From the NCBI GenBank assembly GCA_029959195.1, contig CP114117.1, forward strand, positions 2,604,001 to 2,668,000: a stretch of 64,000 nucleotides of DNA, written 5' to 3'. The stretch comes from Dictyophora rubrovolvata (Eukaryota; Basidiomycota; Agaricomycetes; Phallales; Phallaceae). The notes under the pieces are model-generated. The model was not told where the DNA came from and made no database searches. It was given only the letters and a program-made list of their open reading frames with translations. Position 1 is the stretch's first letter. Every line of letters starts with the position of its first letter. Made by a program: the position numbers and the translations under genes. Shown one piece after another: positions 54,348-64,000 of the stretch.

Positions 54348-55278
54348 TTAGCGGTTTGATATTGAGGCCCCCTTGTCAAATCCGAGAACATGGTCGGTGA
54401 TAGCTTTGAAATAACAAGACAGCCCATCCACATTCTCATCCACATTCTCGATCGCGCTTGCAATTCTTTCCTGAGCCGTGCGTATCTTCACAATCTCAGC
54501 TGTCAACTTTTCAATTGCGGATGCAACCGAAGTATGATGAGATCGAGTCGAGCCAGCCCGATCAATGACGACCGCGTCTTCCTCGTAATACTCTTCGTCT
54601 GATTCAGACGAAGTTTCTTTCTTCTTTGCTGCCGCGCCTTTCAATTCAGCCGCCATTTTGAACGAGCATGCCTTGCGCGCACTGCGACATTCCCAACAAC
54701 AGATGTTCATAGGATCCTGTTTATGGCATCGTTTTAGTTTTTTTTTGCACTCTTTGCAAGGCTCAGGGAATGGCTGGCCCCGTTCAAATGCTTTCCTCGT
54801 ATTTTGGCTTTTGGATTTCTTCCAAGGAGAGCACAGAGGACTGTCGGGTTTTTTGAACCTGTTCACAAACTCGTCTGTACGCGGTTTTTTATTCGGGTCC
54901 GGTTTTTTTGCGTTGTTAGATGACTGTGCGTGGTTCCTTTTATTACCGTACAAAATGTTGAAAACTAATACCTACAAAACCAATGTCCCCTACCATCTCG
55001 GGGTATTCTTCCAACAGTGCAGCTATTCTTTTTTTCTTCTCTTCTTCCCGACTTTTTTCCTTCTCCGCCCTCAATTCCTCTTTCTTGGCATTATACGCGT
55101 TCTCGTAGCGTTTCTGGTAAAACTCGATCACCTCTCGGTCCCCGTCCTCCGGAAGCAACGGAATACGGCACCCAATTTCTTTCTGGTCGTTGAATACGCA
55201 AATTTTTTTGTGGGTAACGGCCCAGTCGACTCGCTCTTTGACCGATTTTGGCGTAATGTCGACGACAGTAGTAGACAT
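54348..55278 (-). CDS. Zn2Cys6-like coiled-coil protein
   Basis: Two exons on the minus strand: the first starts MSTTVVDITPKSVKERVDW at 55278, the second ends at 54348, with an intron of about 60 bp between 54,928 and 54,985. The N-terminal exon has a charged helix (RAEKEKSREEEKKKRIAALL). The second exon has a basic stretch (NNAKKPDPNKKPRTDEF), then a cysteine array C-x2-C-x6-C-x9-C-x2-C-x6-C (CKECKKKLKRC ... CWECRSARKAC). This fits the GAL4-type Zn2Cys6 spacing, and it is followed by an acidic Ser/Glu segment and a coiled coil (IEKLTAEIVKIRTAQERIAS). Whether it is a transcription factor is unclear, since the cluster lies mid-protein rather than at an end; similar repeat-associated proteins occur in Agaricomycetes. 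It lies 20 bp from an inverted-repeat arm. Confidence 0.6.
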
Positions 55279-55297
55279 GATTTTCTACCCGTGTTGG

Positions 55298-55404
55298 TGG
55301 CGGTCGCAGAAGAAAAAGGTTGCTGCCTAGTGCTGTTTCGGTTTCCAGTCGCTGGTTCGGATTCGGTTACGCTTAGCCTCGCTTAGCCACCAGACCCCGA
55401 ATAC
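55298..55404 (+). repeat. Inverted repeat, left arm
   Basis: The arm starts TGGCGGTCGCAGAAG and ends CCCCGAATAC. It matches the reverse complement of 55887-55980 over about 95 bp apart from a 14-bp insertion in this arm. It lies directly upstream of the Zn2Cys6-like gene start. Confidence 0.85.
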
Positions 55405-55886
55405 TACCACGCACGAACTAGACCATAAAAGAATTAGCACTAGTTATTAGACTAATTAGTGAGTATATATAGTATCTGTTTCCTGTGTATATGTGGAAGG
55501 AGATATAGGGTGCCGGCAAAGGTACATGTCGATATATGCTAGAATTAGATAATAGCTGTCAAACAAATCCACAAAAAAGGTTCATTGCAATGTATGAGGA
55601 ATTATTGAAGGCTGCGCTGTGATATAGATGGTGTACGGGATGACGGTTATTTATACGTGCCAGGGTTCAACGTTCAACATTCAATATTCAACATTCAAGC
55701 CCTGGGCCCCGGCCATGATCTTTTTTGAATTGAGATAAAGTATGACATCCTAATTTACTGTGTTTTCCCCAAAATATTGTAACTCTTACAAATTCAACAG
55801 CTCTAAAAGTCTTTATTGCGACTGATTAATATAGCATCTATGTATACTATTTTTTGTGATATAACATGTTTTTACCAAAATGAGTG
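55405..55886. other. Spacer between inverted-repeat arms
   Basis: A 482-bp AT-rich spacer with no coding region. It contains short direct repeats of CAACATTCAA-like units near 55,670-55,700. Confidence 0.5.
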
Positions 55887-55980
55887 GTATGCGGGGTCTA
55901 GTGGCTAAGCGAGGCTAAGCGTAACCGAATCCGAACCAGTGACTGGAAACCGCAGCAACCTTTGTCTTCTGCAACCGCCA
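55887..55980 (-). repeat. Inverted repeat, right arm
   Basis: Reverse-complement partner of 55298-55404, including the GCTAAGCGAGGCTAAGCG segment. The sequence beyond it does not continue the similarity into coding sequence. Confidence 0.85.
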
Positions 55981-56465
55981 TTAACAGTCGCCATCAACAG
56001 TAGATCATCAGTCATCCCCAAATCGTTTCATCTTTTATCACACGGCGACACACGCGGGTACGTCAACTGAGTTGAGGGGCGCGTTTGATATTTATGCTAT
56101 TTTTATTAGAACACACACATATATGATAGCACCTTTGCTGGAGGACCACGATATTTGACGGGCGTGAGTTTCTGTTGTTTCAACTTGTCTCCGTACCGTA
56201 CGCGGACACTCATGTGAAACTCAAGCCTTTATACATCGCCACCCAGACGTCTTCATGGGCCACGAAGATGCTTCAACATTTTGGGAAATGGTTTACAAAA
56301 CAAAGCACGTAAAACCCGTGAATGTGACCAAGTCCCACCTCGATTCCAGGTTTGTTGAAACGTGTCGTGTCAGTTAGATAAATAATCTATGTACTAATAA
56401 TTTAGAGTTTTCAGGCTGAGCTTGAGTGCTAAGCCGAATTGCTTCGATGTCAAACCGTTAAATCA
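55981..56465. other. Intergenic downstream of desaturase copy 1
   Basis: No coding region is supported; 3' flank of the minus-strand desaturase. Confidence 0.4.
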
Positions 56466-58577
56466 CTACTCCTTCCCTGCCTGTTCTAAAATTTTGGCGA
56501 TAGCCAACTGGCGTAACCGTCTCCTGGCCATCAGCGAATGATGATTATGGTTTCGAAAAGCCCAAGTCGCGTCTTGCCATACAACTTCCTCATTTTTCAC
56601 TCGAGTCGAATACGGGCGGAAAATCTTCGCACCCCCTGGCTATTGAACACGTCGATTAATGAACATTGAAATCAATATTTGAAAACTCGGTGGAGTGACG
56701 TACGTGTTCTCTCATGTATTGAGTGACGTCAATTAAATAATCCTCTATCGTCAGGAAACAGCATTCTCTTTGGGCCGTTCTGATGTAGCTTTGAGCTTCC
56801 GCTCGGCTCCAAATGGGACCCTCCCATTTCTCTACTAGGCCTTCATGAATGGGATACTCACTATTTGCATCTTCACGTGCGTGCTTCTTTTGCTTTTCTT
56901 TCATATATTCTAATGCGTACTGAATTTCTTCAGTATCGGCACGTCGGACGTGGCTCGCTAGTTTGATATAAGAAAGCAAACTGATGATCCACTTGCAAGG
57001 GTCCCAGTCGGTCAGAGCAGGTCCTGCGCGGAAGTCATATGGAAAAGCGTGCTATTTCGTGAATGTCATTTTTGGTTCGTCGTCAGGAATTTGAGGAAAA
57101 AAATTACGTGCTAAAAATTGGAGTCAGTGTTCCAATGATCGATGTACACGAAAAGAAAACAAGTTACGAAGTTATGGTTTCCTTCACCACATGTGAACAA
57201 TGCCATGATCTAGAGATGTGAAATTTACATATCAAGATCTTTTCTGAAAATAAAATAATAACTGAGACTTTCCAGATTTCCTTTCGCGCTTGTTTCGTCC
57301 GAAAACCGTTGCAAACCCTCCCAGTGAGCCAACCTTGGTTAAAAATGTAAGACGCAGAAATGAATTGACCCGAGACTAGAGCCATACGAATTAACAATGA
57401 ACGTCGAGTGCCATGCTAAACCAGAAGCTCAGCACATGCTGTACACACTCATGAACCGAAAAGACAAACTAAGTACTCGAGCAACCAGACCCGCCCAAAT
57501 AAAGCTCCCTCGTGCATCTCCCCATATTAAACCCAAGACTATCGGGCAAACGAATCCGAAGAAGATGGCAGCTTCCACTGGATACAAATGATATACAACC
57601 ATTTGCATAAATGGGCCAAGAACAACATACAATAGTATTTATGCTGAATTCTGACAACTAAATCACCGAAGTAACAATGAGCGGTTTCTGGTGAGTCTGA
57701 GAGTTAACACCCATACTTACCAGGATCGCTTTCCAAATCATTTTTTTCTACGGAGTTTAATTTTTTGTAGGTCGGTTTGAAAAAGATCCATCCCACGTGG
57801 GAGAAGAGCAGTCCTTTCGAAGCCGCATATCTGGATGAGTCAAGAATGAACTGTCGATTTCAAGTTGATTATACACTCACGGATCATGATCAGGGTCGTC
57901 GGTGAATCTCTAGGAACAGAATTATTAAAGTCGGGATTGAGAGAATAACTTGGCGTGTATTTACGTGATGCAATCTATGTCTGAGGCACCTAGAAAGTCA
58001 GAACCCAGCTCGGTACTTTATCATGGTAAGATCTTGCAGAACAAAACCAAACACTTACCACCACTAATTCAATGTTTCAGGTTTGAAACCAGATTCACGA
58101 TCTTCCGCAATGCAGAATTACTACTTAAAACCATCACTTACTTTAATTGACCCCTGACAAGCCATGGACCCAAAAATAGCAATTAATATGCGAACGATCA
58201 ATGCAGCATGGAACGTGCGGTGTGAATACAGTCTGTGATACCCTAGCGTTATGCTATTCGATGGAGATCAAAAGATTATCTTCGAAACAAGGCTCCGGGC
58301 TACTAGTAATTCGAATTTCTCACCCGAGCATAGAAAGTCTATACGACACAAATGTCAAAACGAGGGAGTATATCGAAACGCTCTTCCATGGAGATATGTA
58401 TAGAACGCCATAAACGGCCATCACATGCGTTCCGACGAAGAATATGCTGTTTGGCCACCAGATAGGTGGATGTCGATGAGGTTGTGAACTCCGCAAGATT
58501 GAGACTGCGGGGGCTGTCAGTTTTTCGTCGGTATACCCAGAGGACTCCGAGTCCGGCGACAGCATCTGTATCTTCAT
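56466..58577 (-). CDS. Delta-9 acyl-CoA desaturase with C-terminal cytochrome b5 domain, copy 1
   Basis: This multi-exon minus-strand gene starts MKIQMLSPDSESSGYTDEKL at 58577 and stops at 56466. Membrane segments include WWPNSIFFVGTHVMAVYGVL. The histidine boxes are HRLYSHR (box 1, in SITLGYHRLYSHRTFHA), HRLHH (box 2, in CLRHRLHH) and HNFHA (box 3, in GEGNHNFHAFPYDFRAGP, split by an intron). The usual third box is HxxHH, so its last His is replaced by Ala here. SHVGWIFFKPTY and TDWDPCKWIISLLSYI are typical of the family. The C-terminal domain (RAEAQSYIRTAQRECCFLTI, DVTQYMREHPGGAKIF with the heme-ligand HPGG, NHNHHSL with the second His) is cytochrome b5. The enzyme is an ER membrane protein that makes palmitoleic/oleic acid from saturated acyl-CoA. 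A paralogue lies at 60229-62351 in the same orientation. Confidence 0.92.
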
Positions 58578-59506
58578 CTGGTTCTGAGAGCTCGAGCTTT
58601 CTGTCGTCAGGATCGCTTGACAGTCGTCACGTCTACTTGTAATGAGAAGATCAATAGAGTGGCTGGGACTCGGGAGAGGAATGATGGAGAATCAAGGAAG
58701 ACTTGTACATATGTATATATGAGATTGTTACTCAAGGTAGGAGCGTGCATCATTGTTGGAACCTGTGGAACCTTTTCATTGGCTAATACATAAACCCCCC
58801 TCCCCCTGGGTATCCGGAGCGTACATATATGTAAATACATCGGTATGCAGATGTCATTGGGGAACTGCCGCGATGTCAGCCGACAGGGCCACACAGCTTT
58901 TCCTTTTCCGTTGGGGAAGGCAATACGATATTTTTCTTGACTTTTAGGTATGAGAATCGAGATTGGACACATCATTGGGGTTAGCTCACTGACATATTCT
59001 GCCGCGCTTCCCAAATGATGATCATATTACATAGTCTGGCCTAATGCCCTTTAGGAATATCTTCTGATTGGACAAACCTCTAATTTCAAGCTGAATATTC
59101 TGTTATCCCACCAGTGTCCATCTTAATGATCACGTGGAACTACTCACTATCACATCTATCAAGATCAATTAATTGACACTGCCACGTACATAAACGCAAA
59201 GACATATTCTACCACCCAGATTGTCCAGCCTCGTCGGTCGCACTGTTTCCCGGAGGTGCAAAAGGGAGACCTTGTGAGAAGGGCTGGAACCCAAAAGCTC
59301 GGTGCGTGGAGGAGGTGGTAGTGGTGACCGACGGACCACGGCGACCGCTCAGGTGGCCGGGCCCTCCTAAGTATTACACGACAAGGTCTCTCTCTGGACC
59401 GCTCGTTACACGCTGTGGGTATGACTGCCAGGTTCCTATTTAATAATTTACTAATAAATTATAATATGTATGTACATGTGCTCATATCATATACAAGTTT
59501 CACGCC
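58578..59506. other. Intergenic between desaturase copies, part 1
   Basis: Promoter side of desaturase copy 1. A GC-rich stretch near 59,230-59,400 has repeated ACGGCGACCGC-like segments but no identifiable RNA or gene. Confidence 0.4.
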
Positions 59507-59860
59507 TGTCAAAGCCAGGTTTGAAGGCGAGGAATGGGTAGGAAATGTAAAGAGAAAGAAATAGAGATCAGAGCTAAAGGAGTGTCTTTGTTTCTGCTGT
59601 AGTGGGGAGAGGATGAGAAAGGCGATGACTCCGTGCCACGGCGACAGCGCTTACAGGCTGCTCTGCTTATAGAAACCTCATATTGCCGGGGTTAGGCGTA
59701 AACATGCCCGTACTCCTCCTATCCGAAGAGGATGTAATCGCCTTGCCTGATACCACTTATCATCATTTTAAATGCGAATGCCGTGGCAGATTGCCGAAGA
59801 CTCGAAGTACCGAAGCTGATATATAATAACATGGTGTATTTGAAAATACTAATATTAACA
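59507..59860 (-). mobile_element. Possible solo LTR of Copia type
   Basis: On the minus strand a 354-bp stretch starts TGTTAATATTAG, contains a TATAAGCAGAGCAGCC promoter-like segment, and ends GGCTTTGACA. The GGGGGAGG just before its start looks like a polypurine tract. Flanks (ACGCC/CCTCC) agree at only three of five bases, so a target duplication is not established. Not coding. Confidence 0.35.
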
Positions 59861-60228
59861 CCTCCCCCTATTGAGCCAGGTTGCCTCTTTGCCAGTGGAA
59901 CTATAGAATCCGGCCAATAAAACAGATTTTATATGCATAAGAAGTGACGTTCAACCAGTGACTGTGTCGCCAGGGTTAACTGGATAAACTGGATAAAGAT
60001 TTAGCCGTAATTAATATTGCATAGTAAGTACGCTACTGATCCACTACAGTCTAGGTAAAATGGCTCGTTGGCAAGAATCTATAGTGAGCTCAGCCACAAA
60101 CCATAAAAAATATGCTAAAACTAAATCTAAGGCAATAAAACAACAGAATTCGCTTCAGCTTCATTTTACGTTGCAACAAGTTGCTTCCCCAGTTGGGGGA
60201 CGCTGGGGACACCCAACAGTTAGCAGTC
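59861..60228. other. Intergenic between desaturase copies, part 2
   Basis: A 60-codon open stretch at 60060-60242 (plus) shows no family features. Otherwise nothing. Confidence 0.4.
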
Positions 60229-62351
60229 TCAGTTCTTTTTGATACCAGGGGTATCCTCTAATTCCAGAATTTTAGCAATAGCCAACTGGCGTAATCGCCT
60301 TTTAGCCATAAGAGAATGGTAATTGTGATTTTGAAATGCCCAAGTCGCGTCTTGCCATATGACTCCATCGTCTTCTGTATCCAAATCGGTATGTACTCGG
60401 ATTGAGTAAGGACGGAAGATTTTCGCACCACCAGGCTTGGAAAAAGAAACAAGTCTCAGACAGGAATGGAAAATAAAAATCAGATGGAACCCCTCACATG
60501 CTCTTTCATATACTGGGTAACGTCGATAAAATAATCATCAATGGTGATGAAACAACGTTCCCTTCGTGCAGCTTTTACGTGATCACAAGCTTTAGTGCGA
60601 CTCCAGACGGGACCGTCCCATTCCTCCATTTGTCCTTCATGTACATACGGCACCGGCGGCTGATGGTGATGGGTGATCGTATTTCCGCTGTTACGACAGT
60701 GTTCCATTCGTTTCTGCTTCCTGTTCATGTATTCCAACGCGTAATATATATCCTCGGTTCGAGCACGTCGGACCTGATAAACGAGTCCGAGATGGGAAAG
60801 TAGGTTTATTATCCATTTAGAAGGGTCCCAGTCGCTTAAGGCTGGACCTGAGCGGAAATCGTACGGAAATGCGTGCTGTAAAAAATGATATTAATTTTGT
60901 TCCATGTGGATCATTAAGAAAAACAAATTACATGCTTAAAACGTGTCAGTAACATGACGCGGCGTTTTCAAAGGTATGGTATATGCACTTACGAAATTGT
61001 GGTTTCCTTCTCCACATGTGAGTAACGCCATGATCTATATATGACAGTGAGATATTTTTTCCCCGAAAATACAAGAATAAAAACTGACCATGTTTCCCTT
61101 CGCACTCATTTCATCGGAAAATTGTTGTAAGCCTTCCCAGTGAGCAAACCTAGTAATACAGGTTACTTATTATAAGCCTTATTCCGGAAAGGTCCGAATA
61201 GAACTCACGAATTGACTATGAATGTGCAGTGCCACGCTGAACATTTAAAACATGAGTCGACTGCATTGCAAAGAGAAAAAAGATAACATGCTGAGAACCC
61301 GAGCAACCAAACCCGCCCATATAAAACCACCTTTTGCATCTCCCCATAGCCACCCCAAAAGGGTAGGGAGAATCAATCCGAATACTAAGGCTGCTTCGAC
61401 TTGACAAATAGCAGAAAGATTCCATCAGAATTTTTTTTCATTCTTATCGTTTCGAAATTACGTACTATAATATTTGTGCTGTATTCTCACGACTATTTCA
61501 TCAAAGGTATTCAGTTGGCGAGAAACAAAGGAGCTCCATCGGGAAGCGCAAGGGAAGAGTTAGGCATACCCGGATCGTTGTCCAAATCTTTTTTTTCTAC
61601 TGATTCTAGTTTTTCGTATATTGGTTTGAAGAATATCCATCCTAAGTGAGAAAAGAAAAGGCCTTTTGTAGCGGCATACCTGCAACTCAGGACAGTTGAG
61701 AAAAGAAAAGCGGTTGTTAAAAGTCCACCCATGATGCTTACGGGTCGTGCATGGGGTCGTCTGTGAACCGCTGAAACATGTAAGATGAGATTATGTATGT
61801 AATGATTGCTTTGAACGTACGTGATGTAGTCTATGCCTGAGGCACCTGAAAAGAAGGTTAGACACGTGTTTTAAGCGACGTGCACGGGTTATGGTGGATG
61901 AATTGAGACTGACCACCACTGGATACAAATTTACGTACTATGACTCAGGATTTCCAGAGAGACGTGGAGAACATGAATACGCACCTTTATTGAGCCTTGA
62001 AATGCCATTGAGCCTAAAATTGCTAATACAATACGGGTACCAGTTGTAGCACGAAATGTGCGGTGAGAATACATCCTGTGGTATCCAATGGTTATACTAG
62101 AGTCGAACATGAATTCTCAAAACGGAGGCTAGCGAGGAAAGAAAGAAAAGGATTCACCCAAACATTGAAAGTTGCCATAAGGCGAATGCCAGAATGAGTG
62201 TGTATGTTGGGACTTTTTTGAGCGGAGACACGTATAAAACACCATAAACGGCCAGTAGATGTGTTCCGATAAAGAAGATGCTATTCGTCCACCAAATGGG
62301 AGGATGGCTCAGGCTGTTCGACTTCAAGTTTCCTGAAGGAAGGGATTGCAT
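60229..62351 (-). CDS. Delta-9 acyl-CoA desaturase with C-terminal cytochrome b5 domain, copy 2
   Basis: This gene shares the intron layout and domain order of the copy at 56466-58577. It starts MQSLPSGNLKSNSLSHPP at 62351 and stops at 60229. The boxes are HRMYSHR, HRLHH and HNFHA (GEGNHNFHAFPYDFRSGP, split by an intron at the same place). The ER membrane segments WWTNSIFFIGTHLLAVYGVL and SHLGWIFFKPIYEKLE align with copy 1. The cytochrome b5 part has SRTKACDHVKAARRERCFIT, DVTQYMKEH, NHNYHSLMAKRRLRQLA and ends EDTPGIKKN. The longer, more diverged N-terminus of copy 1 and differences throughout suggest a fairly old duplication with both copies kept. Each copy appears uninterrupted by stops within exons. 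Confidence 0.92.
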
Positions 62352-63835
62352 TGTTTCTGGGTTGGATGAAAAGTGGGCTGTTTTTGAATTTGGAGGTGGT
62401 GTGACATGCTAGATTCAGAAATAGGATTCCGAGACTATATAGCACTTGCGTCATCAGCTATTCTTTAAGAAAACTGATATTAATTAGACGAGTTACGAAC
62501 TCGGGGTAATAGATACACCTATTATTCTCACACACAGACTCAGCCAAGACGAAGACATTACGCAACTCAATGCAATGCGCGTATACATAATACCCTCGAG
62601 ACTCGACGCTCAGTCTGGGCGCCGAACGGAGCCGAAGTAAATGAGGTGCGTGCCAGTGGATTCCGTTGGTTCCTGAACAGGACGCGCCTGACTGATTTCG
62701 AGGCAATTACCGGCGTACGGCATGACAAGCCCGCGAGAATCTCACCCAGTCCGAACAGCCGCTGAACGCTGTTATCAGTTATCAGGTTGCCATTGGCGAC
62801 TTCGACATCGTACAGCCAGAACACCTACGAATACCCGGACAAAGGATGTATACCGATATCGCTTTTGCGGTTGAGATGAATTTGAGGAAGATGCTGTTCA
62901 ATGGCGGCGTTATCTCAAGCTATAATAGACTCCAGCTCCAGGTCCAAGAACGGTAGCAGAAGGGGCGAGGTTGACCGTGACCTGGCTGAGGCAAGGCACC
63001 AGAAGAGAAGAGGTATGTACTAGGGGTGGATAACCAGACCACGTCGGCCCTTGAATGTCTCCTCCGCTATGCATACTTTGCTGTCAGACTCAAAAGACCT
63101 GCCAGTAACGCACATATTAACAAGCAGAGGTGAGGGGCAGGACGTCTAAAATACTAATATGAACGAAGCAGGGGTGGGTAGTAGTCGCGGAATCTGATTA
63201 ACTAGAATATATACATTATGTAATTAGCGCTGGTAAATCAAAGCGTTTGTCACTCGTATACTTACAACACTCAGGAATTGCCCCCCCGATTTCTGACATC
63301 AGATGGAGAGAATATCGATGAGGCGCTGCTTACCTGTTATGTAACGGACATTATACATAGTAGGTCCCAACCTTTTTCAGGTACCTATAATTGTATTGAT
63401 CACAGTCTTCCGTACTACTTTGACTATTGATCTGTAGACCATGAATCGCGATGAGCCAACATCGAGCGTCTATACCTCGTGCCAGCGCACTAATATAGCT
63501 TACAAAAGACTTCAAGAGTTCTTTTCTTGTGTTTGCATCGTTGATAACTGGAGGACTCTTCAAATGAAGAGTTTTTTTGGGGTGTTGGAAGTTACCGGTA
63601 TAAACTTGGGTGTCTAGATCCGAATCTCTGCCTGGCTGGTAAATAGCTTGTATCAAGCCGAAGCCCTTAATAGAATCAGGATCGCGTGGGACAAAACAGA
63701 CAAGCATGCAATGTAAAAGGCTTGGAACATATTCAATTTCTTATTACAATACATGAGAGCCTAGATGGACAGGTGTGCTTCTGTATTCTCAAGTCTCGCT
63801 TTCAACTTCTGGACTGAGGAGCTGTGCCTACCACT
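62352..63835. other. Intergenic, possible minus-strand gene fragment at 63351-63707
   Basis: A 118-codon open stretch at 63351-63707 (minus), starting MLVCFVPRDPDSIKGFGL, could be an exon of an unrecognised gene, but no family is evident. The remainder shows no supportable features. Confidence 0.3.
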
Positions 63836-64000
63836 TTAAGAAGGTACCGCCAAACCGCTTTGCACAGCAGGTCTGGATTTAATCCGTTCCAGCCATGCCT
63901 TGACAGAAAAGGTAGGTTAATACCACTAACGAAAATGGAACCGAACTGCACGATTTCCATACCTGAATGTTAGGATATTCGCTCATATCGATCTCTGCGT
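63836..64000 (-). CDS. Glutathione S-transferase, C-terminal end (cut by window edge)
   Basis: Two exon parts on the minus strand (64000-63963 and 63898-63836, with a 64-bp GT-AG intron between) read AEIDMSEYPNIQ then AWLERIKSRPAVQSGLAVPS and a stop. The M-S-x-Y/F-P-x-x-x-x-WLERI-x-x-RPAVQ-x-GL end is a common C-terminus of fungal glutathione S-transferases (Ure2/GstB-like). The catalytic N-terminal domain lies outside the window, so subclass and activity cannot be judged. Confidence 0.75.

Noticed and set aside
59230-59400. GC-rich stretch as a structured RNA or rRNA fragment
   Set aside because: No match to 5S, 5.8S or snRNA features could be recognised. Repeated ACGGCGACCGC-like words alone are not enough.
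62458-62824. Overlapping minus-strand open frames upstream of desaturase copy 2
   Set aside because: Two frames overlap each other, neither has recognisable content, and composition does not resemble neighbouring exons.
1-64000. CRISPR arrays, bacterial operons or phage defence genes
   Set aside because: Spliceosomal introns, eukaryotic gene families and a nuclear-type tRNA intron show a fungal nuclear genome; no regularly spaced repeats of CRISPR type were seen.

Overview
The window looks like a piece of an Agaricomycete (mushroom-forming Basidiomycota) nuclear genome. The evidence is: genes broken by many 45-70 bp introns with GTRNGT/YAG borders; lineage-typical families (a DUF6534-type membrane protein, an Agaricomycete kinase-like protein, an F-box/LRR protein); a delta-9 desaturase with a C-terminal cytochrome b5 domain; and clusters of solo LTRs. 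No species can be named from the sequence alone. All gene models below were spliced by eye.

Bases 1-11,000 are a repeat graveyard. Six copies of a 405-bp LTR family (called A here; TGTCAGGG...CCCTGACA ends, 5-bp target duplications at three) lie among copies of two other LTR families (B and D), a decayed Ty3/gypsy integrase piece and other decayed coding remnants. One A copy carries a D copy inside it, each with its own target duplication. A related LTR (C) lies at 30.2 kb and a possible Copia-type LTR at 59.5-59.9 kb.

Bases 11,000-29,000 are gene-rich: a kinase-like protein, an 85-aa single-pass membrane protein, a 15-exon type I glutamine synthetase-like gene, a four-TM membrane protein, an uncharacterised coiled-coil gene divergent from UTP21/WDR36 (small-subunit processome), a multi-pass membrane protein, V-ATPase subunit D (VMA8) and ribosomal protein L26/uL24. 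Bases 31,000-48,200 hold a DUF6534 protein, a divergent forkhead-like gene, an intron-bearing tRNA-Lys(CUU), a secreted double-psi beta-barrel protein, a P-loop kinase-like protein, an uncharacterised gene, an acid sphingomyelinase-like phosphodiesterase, a DapA-family aldolase and a small secreted protein.

Bases 48,588-50,201 are a complete Tc1-type DNA transposon with an unbroken DD34E transposase and TA target duplication. Next come an F-box/LRR gene, a homeodomain-like gene, a Zn2Cys6-like protein gene beside a 100-bp inverted repeat, two same-strand copies of a delta-9 acyl-CoA desaturase-cytochrome b5 gene, and the 3' end of a glutathione S-transferase cut by the window edge.

The genes do not form one pathway. 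Housekeeping genes (UTP21, VMA8, RPL26, tRNA-Lys) sit next to fast-evolving families and repeats. No clear new multi-gene system was found. The most notable observations are the LTR hairpin with a duplicated 3' arm, a forkhead-like gene lacking the usual recognition-helix residues, the variant third histidine box shared by both desaturases, two GC-AG introns, a set of very short exons in the glutamine synthetase gene, and an RPL26 stop codon standing alone behind an intron.
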